Positions 1 to 9,054 of a stretch of DNA of 64,000 bases are shown piece after piece. Under the pieces are notes generated by a model that made no database searches, had not been told where the DNA came from, and was given only the letters and a program-made list of their open reading frames with translations. Origin of the DNA: CAYJBH01 sp964370825 (lineage in GTDB: Bacteria > Bacillota > Clostridia > Oscillospirales > Ruminococcaceae); contig CAYJKY010000008.1 in NCBI GenBank assembly GCA_964370825.1, forward strand, positions 1 through 64,000. Direction: 5' to 3'. How positions within the stretch are numbered: position 1 is the stretch's first letter; each line of letters starts with the position of its first letter. The position numbers and the translations under genes were made by a program.

Positions 1-717
1 TTATTTTGAAAAAACGTAGTAGCTCGGTTTTGCTCCACCATAAACGTAGTTTCCCATTTTCCATTCAACGAAAAGGTATTGTTTTTTATTAATTGTTTTT
101 AATATATAGGCAGAAGCAGTAGATTTTTTTGAGTCCAACAAAAAACCTTTTGTCCATTTATCTTCCCATATTTCATCGTTATATATTCTAACAACTGTTC
201 CGTTTGAATTAAATGTAATTTGATTTAACCACAATTCATCAGATATACAATCCGAACTAAAGCTATCAATATCGTCAATAAATGCAATTGAATACCATTC
301 GCCTAAAATATCATTGTCCTCGACAAAACATAAGTCAATATTATCTCGTTGTCCAATTTCGCTAATTTCAAAGTGCTTATTAGATGTTTTTTTCAGTACA
401 CAAATATAAGAATTATCACCAGTAATTTCAATAAATAAAAACATTTCTGAGTTTACTTTATGAATAGAATACTTATAACATAGTAAAGGTTCATCACCAC
501 CATAATGAATAAAGAGATAGCCTTTTGTCCAGCCCTCAAAAATCCAATACTTTTGTCCGTTTTCCAAAAAATATATTTCTTTAAAAGCTTTATCATTTAA
601 TGGATTAGGTGATTTAAATTCAAATTCTTCTTTTGAACTGATAACTGAAAAATGCTCCCATTTTCCGATAACATCCTTATCATTTATAAAGTCCATAACA
701 TTTTCTATAGCTTTCAA
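1..717 (-). CDS. Stand-alone protein with two BlaR1-tail-like domains (238 aa)
   Basis: The protein looks like a tandem pair of one ~100-residue domain. The first copy (about residues 15-110) has GKW, an ENG turn and WTKGYLF; the second (about 133-238) has GEW, SNG, WTKGFLL and ends in KPSYYVF. From memory this matches the C-terminal region of BlaR1/M56-type membrane sensor proteases of Bacilli and Clostridia, where GKWE...WTKG...FFEWKSGDY...KPSYYVLKK is characteristic. There is no signal peptide, membrane helix or M56 zinc motif here, so it would be cytosolic and not a protease. The start is TTG at 717, with AGGG about 11 bases upstream; a TATAAT-like -10 lies at 743-748 on the minus strand. 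It is much more AT-rich than the genes after it, which suggests recent acquisition. Biochemical function is unknown. Confidence 0.6.
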   Translation of the reverse strand: MKAIENVMDFINDKDVIGKWEHFSVISSKEEFEFKSPNPLNDKAFKEIYFLENGQKYWIFEGWTKGYLFIHYGGDEPLLCYKYSIHKVNSEMFLFIEITGDNSYICVLKKTSNKHFEISEIGQRDNIDLCFVEDNDILGEWYSIAFIDDIDSFSSDCISDELWLNQITFNSNGTVVRIYNDEIWEDKWTKGFLLDSKKSTASAYILKTINKKQYLFVEWKMGNYVYGGAKPSYYVFSK

Positions 718-871
718 GTATCATTCATCCCTAAATCTATACATTATACGAACCATCCGGCGCGAGAAATACTCCGACTTTTGCACAAGTAGCAAAATGA
801 CGAACGGAGTGAGTTAAACAATATTCCTGTAGCTTTGCCAAAGGCGAAAATGTGACAACAGTGACGCTTAA
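718..871. other. Intergenic gap before the MFS gene
   Basis: I see no gene here. There is a weak minus-strand -10 (TATAAT, 743-748) for the gene at 1-717 and a small hairpin with arms TTTTGC and GCAAAA around 779-797. No convincing terminator for the MFS gene was found. Confidence 0.4.
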
Positions 872-2272
872 TTAATGAATCCAGCGTTCCTTGCGATATT
901 TTCTTCTGGTTGCTCTATCCTTAAGTAGGGCCGCTATGCGGCTGTATATTGTTGTCAGATATTCGAGGTAATCACGCAATTTCGGTCGTTTATCCTTTGG
1001 TATGAAGCCGTAATATATTAACGCCATCAGCGCAAAAGAGCCTATAGACCCTATAACTATTACAACCTTTTGTCCATCCAGTATAAACAGACCACCCATG
1101 TCATTAACCGCCTCTATAATCTGCCCGCCGAGCAGGGATATGCCAAAGCCGATAACGCCGGATACACCACCGATTAGCCCCATTTTTAGCACCTTGTTGT
1201 CACCGGTGAGGTTATCATACTGAACATTAAACAGTGCAACACCCAGTATCGCCCATGCCGAAGAGGATACGAGAATCTGTAGAATAATCATAAAATTTGC
1301 ATTTGCAGGCGTCATTGTTAGATACATAAGGCTGCTCACTGCATATATAAAAATAGAAATAAAGAAGCTATGCTCAAAGCTTGTTCGGCTGGTGTATCTT
1401 GCCCACAGTACCATTAACAATATTTTTGCTATCGATGATACGGTGTTCATTACACCCATTAGTGAGTAGCTCACCCCTAAATATTCCAACAGGTAGATGT
1501 TGTTGTGCGGAATCCATATCTGGGTGGAAAGGTGCCAAAGTATTATCATACATAGCACCTTCAAGATATCCCGAGAAAGCAACATTTTTCCCATATCGAT
1601 GATGCTCAGCTTGCTTCGTGAAATGTCCGTAGGTTTATGCAACCTACTCAGGGCAAAGATGTCTGCTATACTAAACAGGACAAGAAGTATTCCTATCAGT
1701 GCAAACCCCATCGGCTGTTGTTCAGGCGATGCGAGTATATCAAGCAGTGCCGATGCAATCAACATTGCAATAGCCATGGAACCAAGCCCTACACGCTCCC
1801 TCAGCGTGAAGAAACCGCTTCTCTTGTTCGGAGGGGTAACCAACATCACCCAGTTGCTTACCGCCGGAGCTACCATTGCGAGAAGTATGTGACCTACCGA
1901 GAATATAGCAACTAAGAGAATTCCGCCTATTATGCTGTTTCCAAAAATAATCGGTAAGAAAAACACCAAAGAAAGACAGAGCTTTCCACCAAAATGCGCA
2001 TAGGTGATGAAAGGTCTGTCATTTTTTAATGTGTTTATTATGAGTGGTCCTACTATCTGAAAAATACCGCCAAGTACCGGCAGTGCCAAAACTGTGCCGT
2101 TTAACGAGTCAGAAAAACCCATAAACCTTAAAAGACCTGCAAGATAGAGGCCGTTGCAGATATTGAGTACCGCCATACCGACAACATGGTCGATGATGAA
2201 GCCTCTTCTCGTTCGCGCTAACACCGAGGATTCCTCGGGTGCGAAGGTGTTGTTTTTCTTTAAATTTATCAT
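872..2272 (-). CDS. MFS family transporter (466 aa)
   Basis: This is a polytopic inner-membrane protein with about 12 hydrophobic segments, spread from residue ~30 to ~415, and a basic C-terminal tail rich in Arg/Lys (ATRRKYRKERW). The length and pattern fit the major facilitator superfamily as found in Firmicutes, but no substrate-specific motif is recognisable. It starts 6 bases after the degV stop, so it is probably translated from the same transcript as degV, and possibly from the long V-ATPase transcript. The start ATG at 2272 is followed by a Lys/Asn-rich cytosolic leader. Substrate is unknown. Confidence 0.75.
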   Translation of the reverse strand: MINLKKNNTFAPEESSVLARTRRGFIIDHVVGMAVLNICNGLYLAGLLRFMGFSDSLNGTVLALPVLGGIFQIVGPLIINTLKNDRPFITYAHFGGKLCLSLVFFLPIIFGNSIIGGILLVAIFSVGHILLAMVAPAVSNWVMLVTPPNKRSGFFTLRERVGLGSMAIAMLIASALLDILASPEQQPMGFALIGILLVLFSIADIFALSRLHKPTDISRSKLSIIDMGKMLLSRDILKVLCMIILWHLSTQIWIPHNNIYLLEYLGVSYSLMGVMNTVSSIAKILLMVLWARYTSRTSFEHSFFISIFIYAVSSLMYLTMTPANANFMIILQILVSSSAWAILGVALFNVQYDNLTGDNKVLKMGLIGGVSGVIGFGISLLGGQIIEAVNDMGGLFILDGQKVVIVIGSIGSFALMALIYYGFIPKDKRPKLRDYLEYLTTIYSRIAALLKDRATRRKYRKERWIH

Positions 2273-2278
2273 GTCATA

Positions 2279-3130
2279 TTAGTAGGATAAAATAAGTCCA
2301 CCGTTTGATGCGTAAAAGGAACAAAGTCCGGCAGTCTCAAACAATCTGATTCTTGTAACATTTAGATATTTTTTTCCGATAAGATCACGTAGTGTTTCGG
2401 CTGCCCCAATGTTGTTGCAGTGGTTTATTAAAACCTCCTGGTTTTTACGTTGTGAAAATCCGGGACAGGACTCCTCGATAAGCTCGACTATTCTCTCGAG
2501 AGCCTTCTGCTGTCCTCTTGCCTTGTCGATAACCTTTATGCTTCCGTTATCGGTACCTGCAATAGCCCTTATTCCGAGTGCCGAAGCGGTAAAACCGACA
2601 AGCTTATTCATTCTGCCGGTTTTAATCAGCATGTTAAAGTTTTCGAGCGAAAATATAAGGGTTCGTTCCTTTACAAACTCGTCAACCTTCTTTTTCATCT
2701 CATCAAATCCCAGACCATTATCGGCTAGCTTCATAAGATATTCCGAAACCATTATTAACAATCCGGCAGCGCCGAGAGTGTCTATAACATGGATTTTTTT
2801 GTCCGGAGTCTCGCCCAAAACAAGATCCCTCGCCTGTAGTGCCGAATTATATGTGCCGGACAGCTTGGAGGATATGCATACAGCAAAACTGTTTTGAGCC
2901 TTTTTAAACATGTCTGCAAAAGCCTGTGGGGAAGGACAGGCGGAGTTTGCGGTTCCTTTGGTGGTTGCAAGGTCGGCCAGCATTGCATTTTTATCTATCG
3001 TTTCATCATCGACATATTCGTTATCACCTATTCTCAAGGTAAGGGGAACCACCGAAAAACCAATATTCGGGTTTTCGTAGCTGTTGCTATTTAAATCACA
3101 AGAGCTATCGGCTATTATTTGATATTCCAT
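2279..3130 (-). CDS. DegV family fatty-acid-binding protein (283 aa)
   Basis: This is a DegV (FakB-like) protein. The family binds one fatty acid in a deep pocket and presents it to the kinase FakA, or acts as a lipid carrier. The N-terminal DSSCDL motif (residues 8-13), the VVPLTLRIG segment and the C-terminal YASNGGLILSY ending fit the family, as does the length of ~280 aa. The start is ATG at 3130 with AAAGGATGAA just upstream. It lies 34 bases after the V-ATPase D gene and 6 bases before the MFS gene. No FakA-like kinase is in the window, so the partner must lie elsewhere. Confidence 0.9.
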   Translation of the reverse strand: MEYQIIADSSCDLNSNSYENPNIGFSVVPLTLRIGDNEYVDDETIDKNAMLADLATTKGTANSACPSPQAFADMFKKAQNSFAVCISSKLSGTYNSALQARDLVLGETPDKKIHVIDTLGAAGLLIMVSEYLMKLADNGLGFDEMKKKVDEFVKERTLIFSLENFNMLIKTGRMNKLVGFTASALGIRAIAGTDNGSIKVIDKARGQQKALERIVELIEESCPGFSQRKNQEVLINHCNNIGAAETLRDLIGKKYLNVTRIRLFETAGLCSFYASNGGLILSY

Positions 3131-3164
3131 TTCATCCTTTCAGATAAGTTATTTCGTTTAATAT

Positions 3165-3845
3165 TTATCCGCCCAGTGCCGCCGCGGTTCTCTCCTGGGC
3201 CTTTCGCATTGCCTCCTCAACCATCATGTCCTTAACCTTCATCAACCTTGTTAGGTTTCCACGCTCGTTCTCGTCCAGCTTCATGGTTATATAGCGTATT
3301 GTTTCGATGTATCTCGGAATGGTCACATATTCAAGTGCATTAACACGACGACGTGTCTTTTCAATCTCGATGGATAACAGCTCTACAGCCTTTTCAATCT
3401 CTGCAAGCTCTAAAAGATCCTTCATAATCTCGGACAGCGATAAAACCGCATCGTCCAGCTCGCCCGAGGTGTTCGCAAAGGCGTAGGGGTATATCTCGGC
3501 AGGGCGGTCGCTCTTTGCCTTAACCTCAAACTGCGGTACATCTACCGACATTATGTTTCGGTAGCTAACCGAGATGGATATGCTCTGCTTTGGATATAGC
3601 AGTGCCTGCTCAAGGCTTTCCGGGCTCATGTTTCCGGATGCCGACGCAAAGCCCGCCGAGGCCTGCTCAAGTGCGGCCTCAACCTTGCTACGCAGTGCCT
3701 TGTTTTGACGAACTATCTCTAAAAACTGTTTCATCAGCTCGTCTCGCTTATCCTTTAACAGCTTGTGACCTCTTGTCGCTGTTTTAAGGCTGTTTTTCAG
3801 TCGAGACAGCTCCATACGTGTGGGGTTTACATTAAGTCTTGCCAC
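3165..3845 (-). CDS. ntpD: V-type ATP synthase/ATPase subunit D (226 aa)
   Basis: This is the central rotor shaft subunit of the V/A-type ATPase, which couples ATP turnover in the A3B3 head to rotation of the K ring. The N-terminal NVNPTRMELSRLKNSLKTA motif and the long N- and C-terminal helices, with Ala/Glu/Lys coiled coil, are typical. The C-terminal ALGG end and the length of 226 aa are slightly longer than E. hirae NtpD. It follows subunit B by 19 bases and is the last structural gene of the operon. Confidence 0.95.
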   Translation of the reverse strand: MARLNVNPTRMELSRLKNSLKTATRGHKLLKDKRDELMKQFLEIVRQNKALRSKVEAALEQASAGFASASGNMSPESLEQALLYPKQSISISVSYRNIMSVDVPQFEVKAKSDRPAEIYPYAFANTSGELDDAVLSLSEIMKDLLELAEIEKAVELLSIEIEKTRRRVNALEYVTIPRYIETIRYITMKLDENERGNLTRLMKVKDMMVEEAMRKAQERTAAALGG

Positions 3846-3864
3846 CGGTTCTCCTCAGCGTAAA

Positions 3865-5244
3865 TTAAAGCGTTTCCTCTGGGTAGTATTTATCGATGAA
3901 CTCCTGCTTAATACGTTTAAGCTCGTTCTTTGGTAGTATGGTAAGTAGTTTCCAGCCTATCTCGAGTGTCTCCTCGATACTGCGGTTAACATCGTAACCC
4001 TGGCTGACATACATCTTTTCAAACTCGTCGGCAAATCTCGCAAACTTTTTGTCGACCTCGGTAAGTGCCGCCTCACCCAGAATTGTCATCAACTCCTTAG
4101 CATCCTTACCTCTTGCATATGCCGAGAACAGCTGGTTCATGGTATTTGCATGGTCCTCACGGGTTTTACCCTCGCCGATACCCTTGTCTTTAAGACGGGA
4201 AAGGGATGGAAGAACGTCGATAGGAGGTGTGAGGCCCTTACGGTACAGGTCACGGGATATGATAATCTGGCCCTCGGTGATGTAACCGGTAAGGTCGGGA
4301 ATGGGATGCGTTTTATCGTCTTCCGGCATGGAGAGAATCGGAATCATGGTTATGGAACCCTGTTTGCCGATAAGACGACCGGCACGCTCATACATTGTTG
4401 CAAGGTCGGTGTAAAGGTATCCGGGATATCCACGACGACCGGGAACCTCTTTACGTGCGGCGGAAACCTCACGAAGTGCCTCGGCGTAGTTGGTGATATC
4501 GGTTATAATTACCAGAACATGCATGTCCTTTTCAAACGCAAGATACTCTGCGGCTGTCAGTGCCATACGAGGTGTCGAAATACGCTCAATAGCCGGGTCA
4601 TTTGCAAGGTTTAGGAACAACACAGCACGGGAAAGAGCGCCGGTTTTTGCAAAGTCGTTAACGAAGAAGTCTGCCTCCTCAAAGGTAATACCAACGGCGG
4701 CAAACACAACGGCGAAGTTACCGTCGTCGCCCAGCACCTTAGCCTGACGTGCAATCTGTGCGGCAAGCTGTGCATGGGGAAGTCCCGAGCCGGAGAAGAT
4801 GGGAAGTTTCTGTCCACGAACAAGTGTGTTAAGACCGTCGATGGCGGAAATACCCGTTTGAATAAACTGGTTTGGATAGTCACGTGCGGCAGGGTTCATC
4901 GGCTGACCGTTAATGTCAAGACGTTTTTCAGGAAGTATTTCGGGTCCGTTATCCTTCGGTTTGCCGAGTCCGTCAAAAACACGTCCGAGCATGTCGCCGG
5001 ATACACCAAGCTCCAGTCCGTGACCTAAAAATCTTACCTTAGAATCCTTAAGGTTAATTCCGGCACTGCTCTCAAACAGCTGTACCAGTGCGTCGCTACC
5101 CTCAATTTCAAGCACACGACAACGACGAAGTTCACCGTTTTGCAGCTCTATTTCGCCGAGTTCACCGTAGGTAACACCCTCAACACCGCTAACCAGCATC
5201 AGCGGTCCGGCTACCTCACCGATGGTACGATATTCTCTCATCAT
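3865..5244 (-). CDS. ntpB: V-type ATPase subunit B (459 aa)
   Basis: This is the non-catalytic nucleotide-site subunit of the A3B3 head. It shows the beta-barrel N-domain (REYRTIGEVAGPLMLV), the SGSGLPHAQLAAQIARQAK segment that replaces a true Walker A in B subunits, and the AEALREVSAARKEVPGRRGYPGYLYTDLATMYERAG block shared by all V/A B subunits. Length is as usual. Two in-frame ATGs (MM) mark the start at 5244 or 5241. It lies 7 bases after subunit A. Confidence 0.97.
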   Translation of the reverse strand: MMREYRTIGEVAGPLMLVSGVEGVTYGELGEIELQNGELRRCRVLEIEGSDALVQLFESSAGINLKDSKVRFLGHGLELGVSGDMLGRVFDGLGKPKDNGPEILPEKRLDINGQPMNPAARDYPNQFIQTGISAIDGLNTLVRGQKLPIFSGSGLPHAQLAAQIARQAKVLGDDGNFAVVFAAVGITFEEADFFVNDFAKTGALSRAVLFLNLANDPAIERISTPRMALTAAEYLAFEKDMHVLVIITDITNYAEALREVSAARKEVPGRRGYPGYLYTDLATMYERAGRLIGKQGSITMIPILSMPEDDKTHPIPDLTGYITEGQIIISRDLYRKGLTPPIDVLPSLSRLKDKGIGEGKTREDHANTMNQLFSAYARGKDAKELMTILGEAALTEVDKKFARFADEFEKMYVSQGYDVNRSIEETLEIGWKLLTILPKNELKRIKQEFIDKYYPEETL

Positions 5245-5251
5245 AACTTAT

Positions 5252-7024
5252 CTATTCCTTTCCGGCTTCTTCTGTAAGCTTTTCTATTTCTGCTGTAAAT
5301 CCATCCGCTATTTTGCGGAAGTCCTCTACATATTTATCCTCCGGCGTATCCTTAGCACGACCTATTCCGTCCCTCGAGGGAACTGCAATGATGTCTTCAA
5401 TGCTAACTCCGGCAGTAATAGCCTTTCGTGCAGCTACATCAAATGCAAGGATAAGTGCGATAAGTGCCGCCTGCTTTTCGCTGGAGGCATAAGCGTCGGT
5501 GTCCGAGAAGGCGTTCTGTTGCAGGAAGTCCTCACGTAACATTCTTGCAACCTCCATGGTAAGACGGTCATCATGTGAGAGACTGTCCATACCTACCAGC
5601 TTAACAATCTCGTTAAGCTCGCTTTCAAGCTGGAGAATTCTCATTGCTTCCATACGGTTTATGGCATATGTCTCACCGATTTTGTCCTCATAATAGGGCG
5701 AAAGTCGGTCGATATAAAGTGAATAGCTGTTTAGCCAGTTGATAGCAGGGAAGTGACGTGCATATGCAAGCGAGGCATCAAGACCCCAGAAAACCTTAAC
5801 GATACGAAGTGTTGCCTGGCTGACAGGCTCGGAGATATCACCACCGGGAGGTGAAACCGCACCTATTGCCGAGAGTGAACCCTGGCGGCCATCGCTACCC
5901 ACGCAGACGATACGTCCGGCACGCTCATAGAACTGTGCAAGACGGCTGGTTAGATATGCAGGATAACCCTCTTCACCGGGCATCTCCTCGAGTCGACCGC
6001 TCATCTCACGAAGAGCCTCAGCCCAACGGCTGGTGGAGTCGGCGATGATAGCAACATCGTAACCCATGTCACGGAAGTATTCGGCAATGGTGATGCCTGT
6101 ATAAACACTAGCCTCACGTGCCGCAACCGGCATGTCGGAGGTGTTGGCGATAAGAACGGTACGTTTCATGAGGCTCTCGCCGCTACGGGGATCCTTAAGC
6201 TCGGGGAACTCACGCAGAACGTCGGTCATCTCATTTCCACGCTCGCCACAGCCTACGTAGATAACAATGTCCACGTCACTCCATTTAGCGAGCTGATGCT
6301 GAACAACGGTTTTACCGCTACCAAACGGACCCGGAACTGCAGCAGTACCACCCTTTGCAATCGGGAAAAGCATGTCGATAGTACGCTGACCTGTAACCAT
6401 AGGTATGTTGGGAGGAAGTTTTTCCTTGTATGGACGCTCTTTACGTACCGGCCATTTTTGAAGCATGGTAAGATCTATATTCTTGCCATCCTCACCGGTC
6501 AACACGGCAATAACATCGACAACGGTAAATTCGCCGCTCTCGATGGATTTAAGGGTGCCGGATTTTCCATAAGGCACCATGATTTTATGTAAAACCGTGG
6601 CACTTTCCTGAACGGTTCCTATTATGTCGCCGGCGGTTAGCTTGTCGCCTACCTTAGCAGTCGACACAAAGTCCCACTTTTTCTCCCTCGAAAGGCTGTC
6701 AACCTCGATACCGCGGGAAAGATTTGTTCCCACCATCTTAGCGATAACCTCGAGAGGACGCTGAATTCCGTCATAAATGTTCTCAATCATACCGGGACCG
6801 AGCTCGACCGACAGAGGTGCGCCTGTGGTTTCGACTATATCTCCGGGGCCCAGACCCGCCGTTTCCTCGTAGACCTGAATAGAGGCGGCATCTCCTCGCA
6901 TTTCAATAATTTCGCCGATGATACGGTCGTTACCGACCCTAACAACGTCAAACATGTTTGCATGTGAAAGTCCCTTAGCTACTACTAATGGACCTGCCAC
7001 CTTAACAATTGTTCCGTTTTCCAT
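5252..7024 (-). CDS. ntpA: V-type ATPase catalytic subunit A (590 aa)
   Basis: This is the catalytic subunit of the V/A-type ATPase. With the start at 7024, the Walker A is GPFGSGKT (Lys about 238) and the catalytic Glu lies in the GERGNEM motif (about 261). The bulge domain specific to A subunits lies around 110-190, and the EEMPGEEGYPAYL block follows. An upstream ATG at 7036 directly abuts the AAAGGA ribosome-binding site. The downstream ATG (MENGTIVKVAGP) is 12 bases from it and matches the usual family start, so I chose 7024. Subunit F precedes by 63 bases. Confidence 0.96.
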   Translation of the reverse strand: MENGTIVKVAGPLVVAKGLSHANMFDVVRVGNDRIIGEIIEMRGDAASIQVYEETAGLGPGDIVETTGAPLSVELGPGMIENIYDGIQRPLEVIAKMVGTNLSRGIEVDSLSREKKWDFVSTAKVGDKLTAGDIIGTVQESATVLHKIMVPYGKSGTLKSIESGEFTVVDVIAVLTGEDGKNIDLTMLQKWPVRKERPYKEKLPPNIPMVTGQRTIDMLFPIAKGGTAAVPGPFGSGKTVVQHQLAKWSDVDIVIYVGCGERGNEMTDVLREFPELKDPRSGESLMKRTVLIANTSDMPVAAREASVYTGITIAEYFRDMGYDVAIIADSTSRWAEALREMSGRLEEMPGEEGYPAYLTSRLAQFYERAGRIVCVGSDGRQGSLSAIGAVSPPGGDISEPVSQATLRIVKVFWGLDASLAYARHFPAINWLNSYSLYIDRLSPYYEDKIGETYAINRMEAMRILQLESELNEIVKLVGMDSLSHDDRLTMEVARMLREDFLQQNAFSDTDAYASSEKQAALIALILAFDVAARKAITAGVSIEDIIAVPSRDGIGRAKDTPEDKYVEDFRKIADGFTAEIEKLTEEAGKE

Positions 7025-7087
7025 ATAGATGTCCATTCCTTTCCGATTCCCGAATTTATAATCATTGTAATTTTAAAATTACTATAT

Positions 7088-7399
7088 TTATTTAAGTATG
7101 TCGGCGCCTACCGCACGTTCTACCGCCCTGCTCACATTTGCAAGTGCAACACCGTTTGAACCGTCCTTACCCGGTATGAGTATCACTGCCGGTAGCGGTT
7201 GTTTACTGTACTCGGCAAGCTCCTCCTGAAGGTTAGCCGCAAGGTCATCGGTAATATATATAACCGCGGTGTTCTCCTTGGCAAGTCGCACAAGATGCTC
7301 CTTTGCCTCTATGTTACTGTCGGCATAACAGACCTTAAGACCTATAGCCTTAAAGCCGATAACCGTTTCCCTGTCTCCTATTACTGCCGCATTATACAT
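7088..7399 (-). CDS. ntpG: V-type ATPase subunit F (103 aa)
   Basis: This small rotor-associated subunit corresponds to NtpG in E. hirae nomenclature. The N-terminal AAVIGDRETVIGFKAIGL motif and the central VIYITDDLAANL strand define the Rossmann-like subunit F fold, and the length of ~100 aa is standard. Its start overlaps the end of subunit C by 8 bases, which implies translational coupling. It occupies the canonical slot between C and A. Confidence 0.94.
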   Translation of the reverse strand: MYNAAVIGDRETVIGFKAIGLKVCYADSNIEAKEHLVRLAKENTAVIYITDDLAANLQEELAEYSKQPLPAVILIPGKDGSNGVALANVSRAVERAVGADILK

Positions 7400-8390
7400 A
7401 GGTTTCCCTCAGCTTTTCCGATAATAACTCCGATTTTACACCGGCCTTTAGTCCTGCAAATATTGTGCGAAGAACGGTTAACTCGTTCTCCTTTGCCGCA
7501 ACATAGGAAACCGGAACCTCAACACCAAAGGCAACACGTTTACCCTGTTTTATAAAAGAGGTAAGTGCGTCGTCCACCGCCTTATCCAGTGCGGCAAGCC
7601 CTTTTTCTCTGCGCAATGTCTGTGCCGCAACGGCGGCAACACCAACAAAGTAGGAGCCTGTAAATGTGTTGACCACTACATCCGGCGTTATCTCTAAAAG
7701 CAGACGGGTAATCGGTATGTTACCACCCTCGATAAAATATTTCCTAATGTCGTTAAACTCGGCACCCATACGTGCAAGACGAACGGCGGCACGCAGATTT
7801 TGCATGTCGACCTGCAACTTAAAGTAATCGCAGATATATTTTTCGCCTGTAGCCTCGGCAATCTCGCCCATGTCGGCAAACTGCTCCCTGTCGAGAAAAC
7901 CGTCAACCAGCTGTGGGTCGGCACTGTGCACAAGCGACGCTTTAGCCTCGGCGGTTGCCTTTGCTAATCGTTTTGGAAGTGCACCAAATTTATCCTCTAA
8001 GATTGACATCATCAAGGTTTCGCCCGGAACCCTTCCGCAGTCGGAAAGAAGATTTACATAATTTTCCTCGGTGGCAATGCCCTTGAGTATAGTTTTAACG
8101 TTGTGATAGTCGTATTTAGCACGGAAAAAATTCAGCATGGTCTTGTCGGCAAACAGTTCCGATGCCTCCCTGTAACAACGCTGTTGAGCCTTTGTAAACT
8201 CCGCCTCGATTGTTTGCGGTGTTGTGTCCGGCGACACGAAGGAAAGCTCGGACAAAAGTTTTATTCCATCGGCAACCGAGCCTGCCTCGCACAGACGAAT
8301 GAGGGTAGCCCTCGGAAGAAAGCTAAGCTCAAGCGCCTTTATTCGGCCGCTCGCATAAAGATAATCGGTATCCTTTGTTTTTTGTTTCAA
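7392..8390 (-). CDS. ntpC: V-type ATPase subunit C (332 aa)
   Basis: This is the funnel-shaped adaptor (subunit C/d) that joins the rotor shaft to the membrane K ring. It is all-helical, with the typical N-terminal YASGRIKALE segment, a central FFRAKYDYHNVKTILKG motif, and a length near the 330-340 aa of the family. It follows subunit E by only 5 bases and overlaps subunit F by 8. Confidence 0.93.
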   Translation of the reverse strand: MKQKTKDTDYLYASGRIKALELSFLPRATLIRLCEAGSVADGIKLLSELSFVSPDTTPQTIEAEFTKAQQRCYREASELFADKTMLNFFRAKYDYHNVKTILKGIATEENYVNLLSDCGRVPGETLMMSILEDKFGALPKRLAKATAEAKASLVHSADPQLVDGFLDREQFADMGEIAEATGEKYICDYFKLQVDMQNLRAAVRLARMGAEFNDIRKYFIEGGNIPITRLLLEITPDVVVNTFTGSYFVGVAAVAAQTLRREKGLAALDKAVDDALTSFIKQGKRVAFGVEVPVSYVAAKENELTVLRTIFAGLKAGVKSELLSEKLRETYV

Positions 8391-8395
8391 AACTT

Positions 8396-8980
8396 CTACC
8401 CCTCAAAAAGAATTCCGGCAAGCTCGCCCGACAGTTCGGAACGTGCCCTGTCAAAAAGGCGGTCGAAACTGCAGTTAACCTCTATATCTCCGTTGCGCAA
8501 AATAAATCCGCCGCTGATATTTGCCGTATCCTTTGCCAACTTAAAGCTGCCTCCGGTGTTTTTTCCAAGCTGTTTTGCCAGCTCACTGCCAAGCTTATCA
8601 CGGTCGGCAGCGTTCATAACCACCTCACCGCTTGTCTCGTTCAACCCTTTGCCAAGTCCAAGCAGAACCAACAACATGTCGTCCGGCTGAAGCTGTGCTA
8701 TCTTTTTTTCGGCATTTACAAAGGCACGCTCTATTAGATCTCTCTTTTTGGAGAGCATTGCAAGCTTAACGGAGCCTTCACTGGTGTGCTCGCTCCTCGC
8801 TACAGCCGCAGTAACCTCGGCGGCGCCCTTTTGCATAGCCTCTGCCTCTGCCGCCTTTGCCTTTTGGGCATAGCCACGGCTGAGCTCTTCGGCCTCTGCC
8901 TTCGCCTTAGAGATGATACGTTCCTTTTCCGCCTGTGCGTCCAGCTCTATCTGCGCCTTGATTTTTTCAAACCCCTGCAT
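8396..8980 (-). CDS. ntpE: V-type ATPase subunit E, peripheral stalk (194 aa)
   Basis: This is the peripheral stalk subunit that holds the head against the membrane part. The first ~100 residues are an Ala/Glu/Lys/Arg coiled coil (AEKERIISKAKAEAEELSR), followed by a mixed alpha/beta C-domain. That matches subunit E. It pairs with the 105-aa coiled-coil gene at 11598-11915. It lies 74 bases after the proteolipid gene, the first sizeable gap downstream of K. Confidence 0.92.
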   Translation of the reverse strand: MQGFEKIKAQIELDAQAEKERIISKAKAEAEELSRGYAQKAKAAEAEAMQKGAAEVTAAVARSEHTSEGSVKLAMLSKKRDLIERAFVNAEKKIAQLQPDDMLLVLLGLGKGLNETSGEVVMNAADRDKLGSELAKQLGKNTGGSFKLAKDTANISGGFILRNGDIEVNCSFDRLFDRARSELSGELAGILFEG

Positions 8981-9054
8981 CTAAAATCAATCCTTTCTAC
9001 CGAACTGCAAAGCATTTCGGTGTATGTACTACGTTTATGGTATCAAGGTGTAAA

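Noticed and set aside
1497..1892. Plus-strand open frame opposite the MFS gene
   Set aside because: It lies wholly within the antisense of a clear membrane transporter gene and has no ribosome-binding site.
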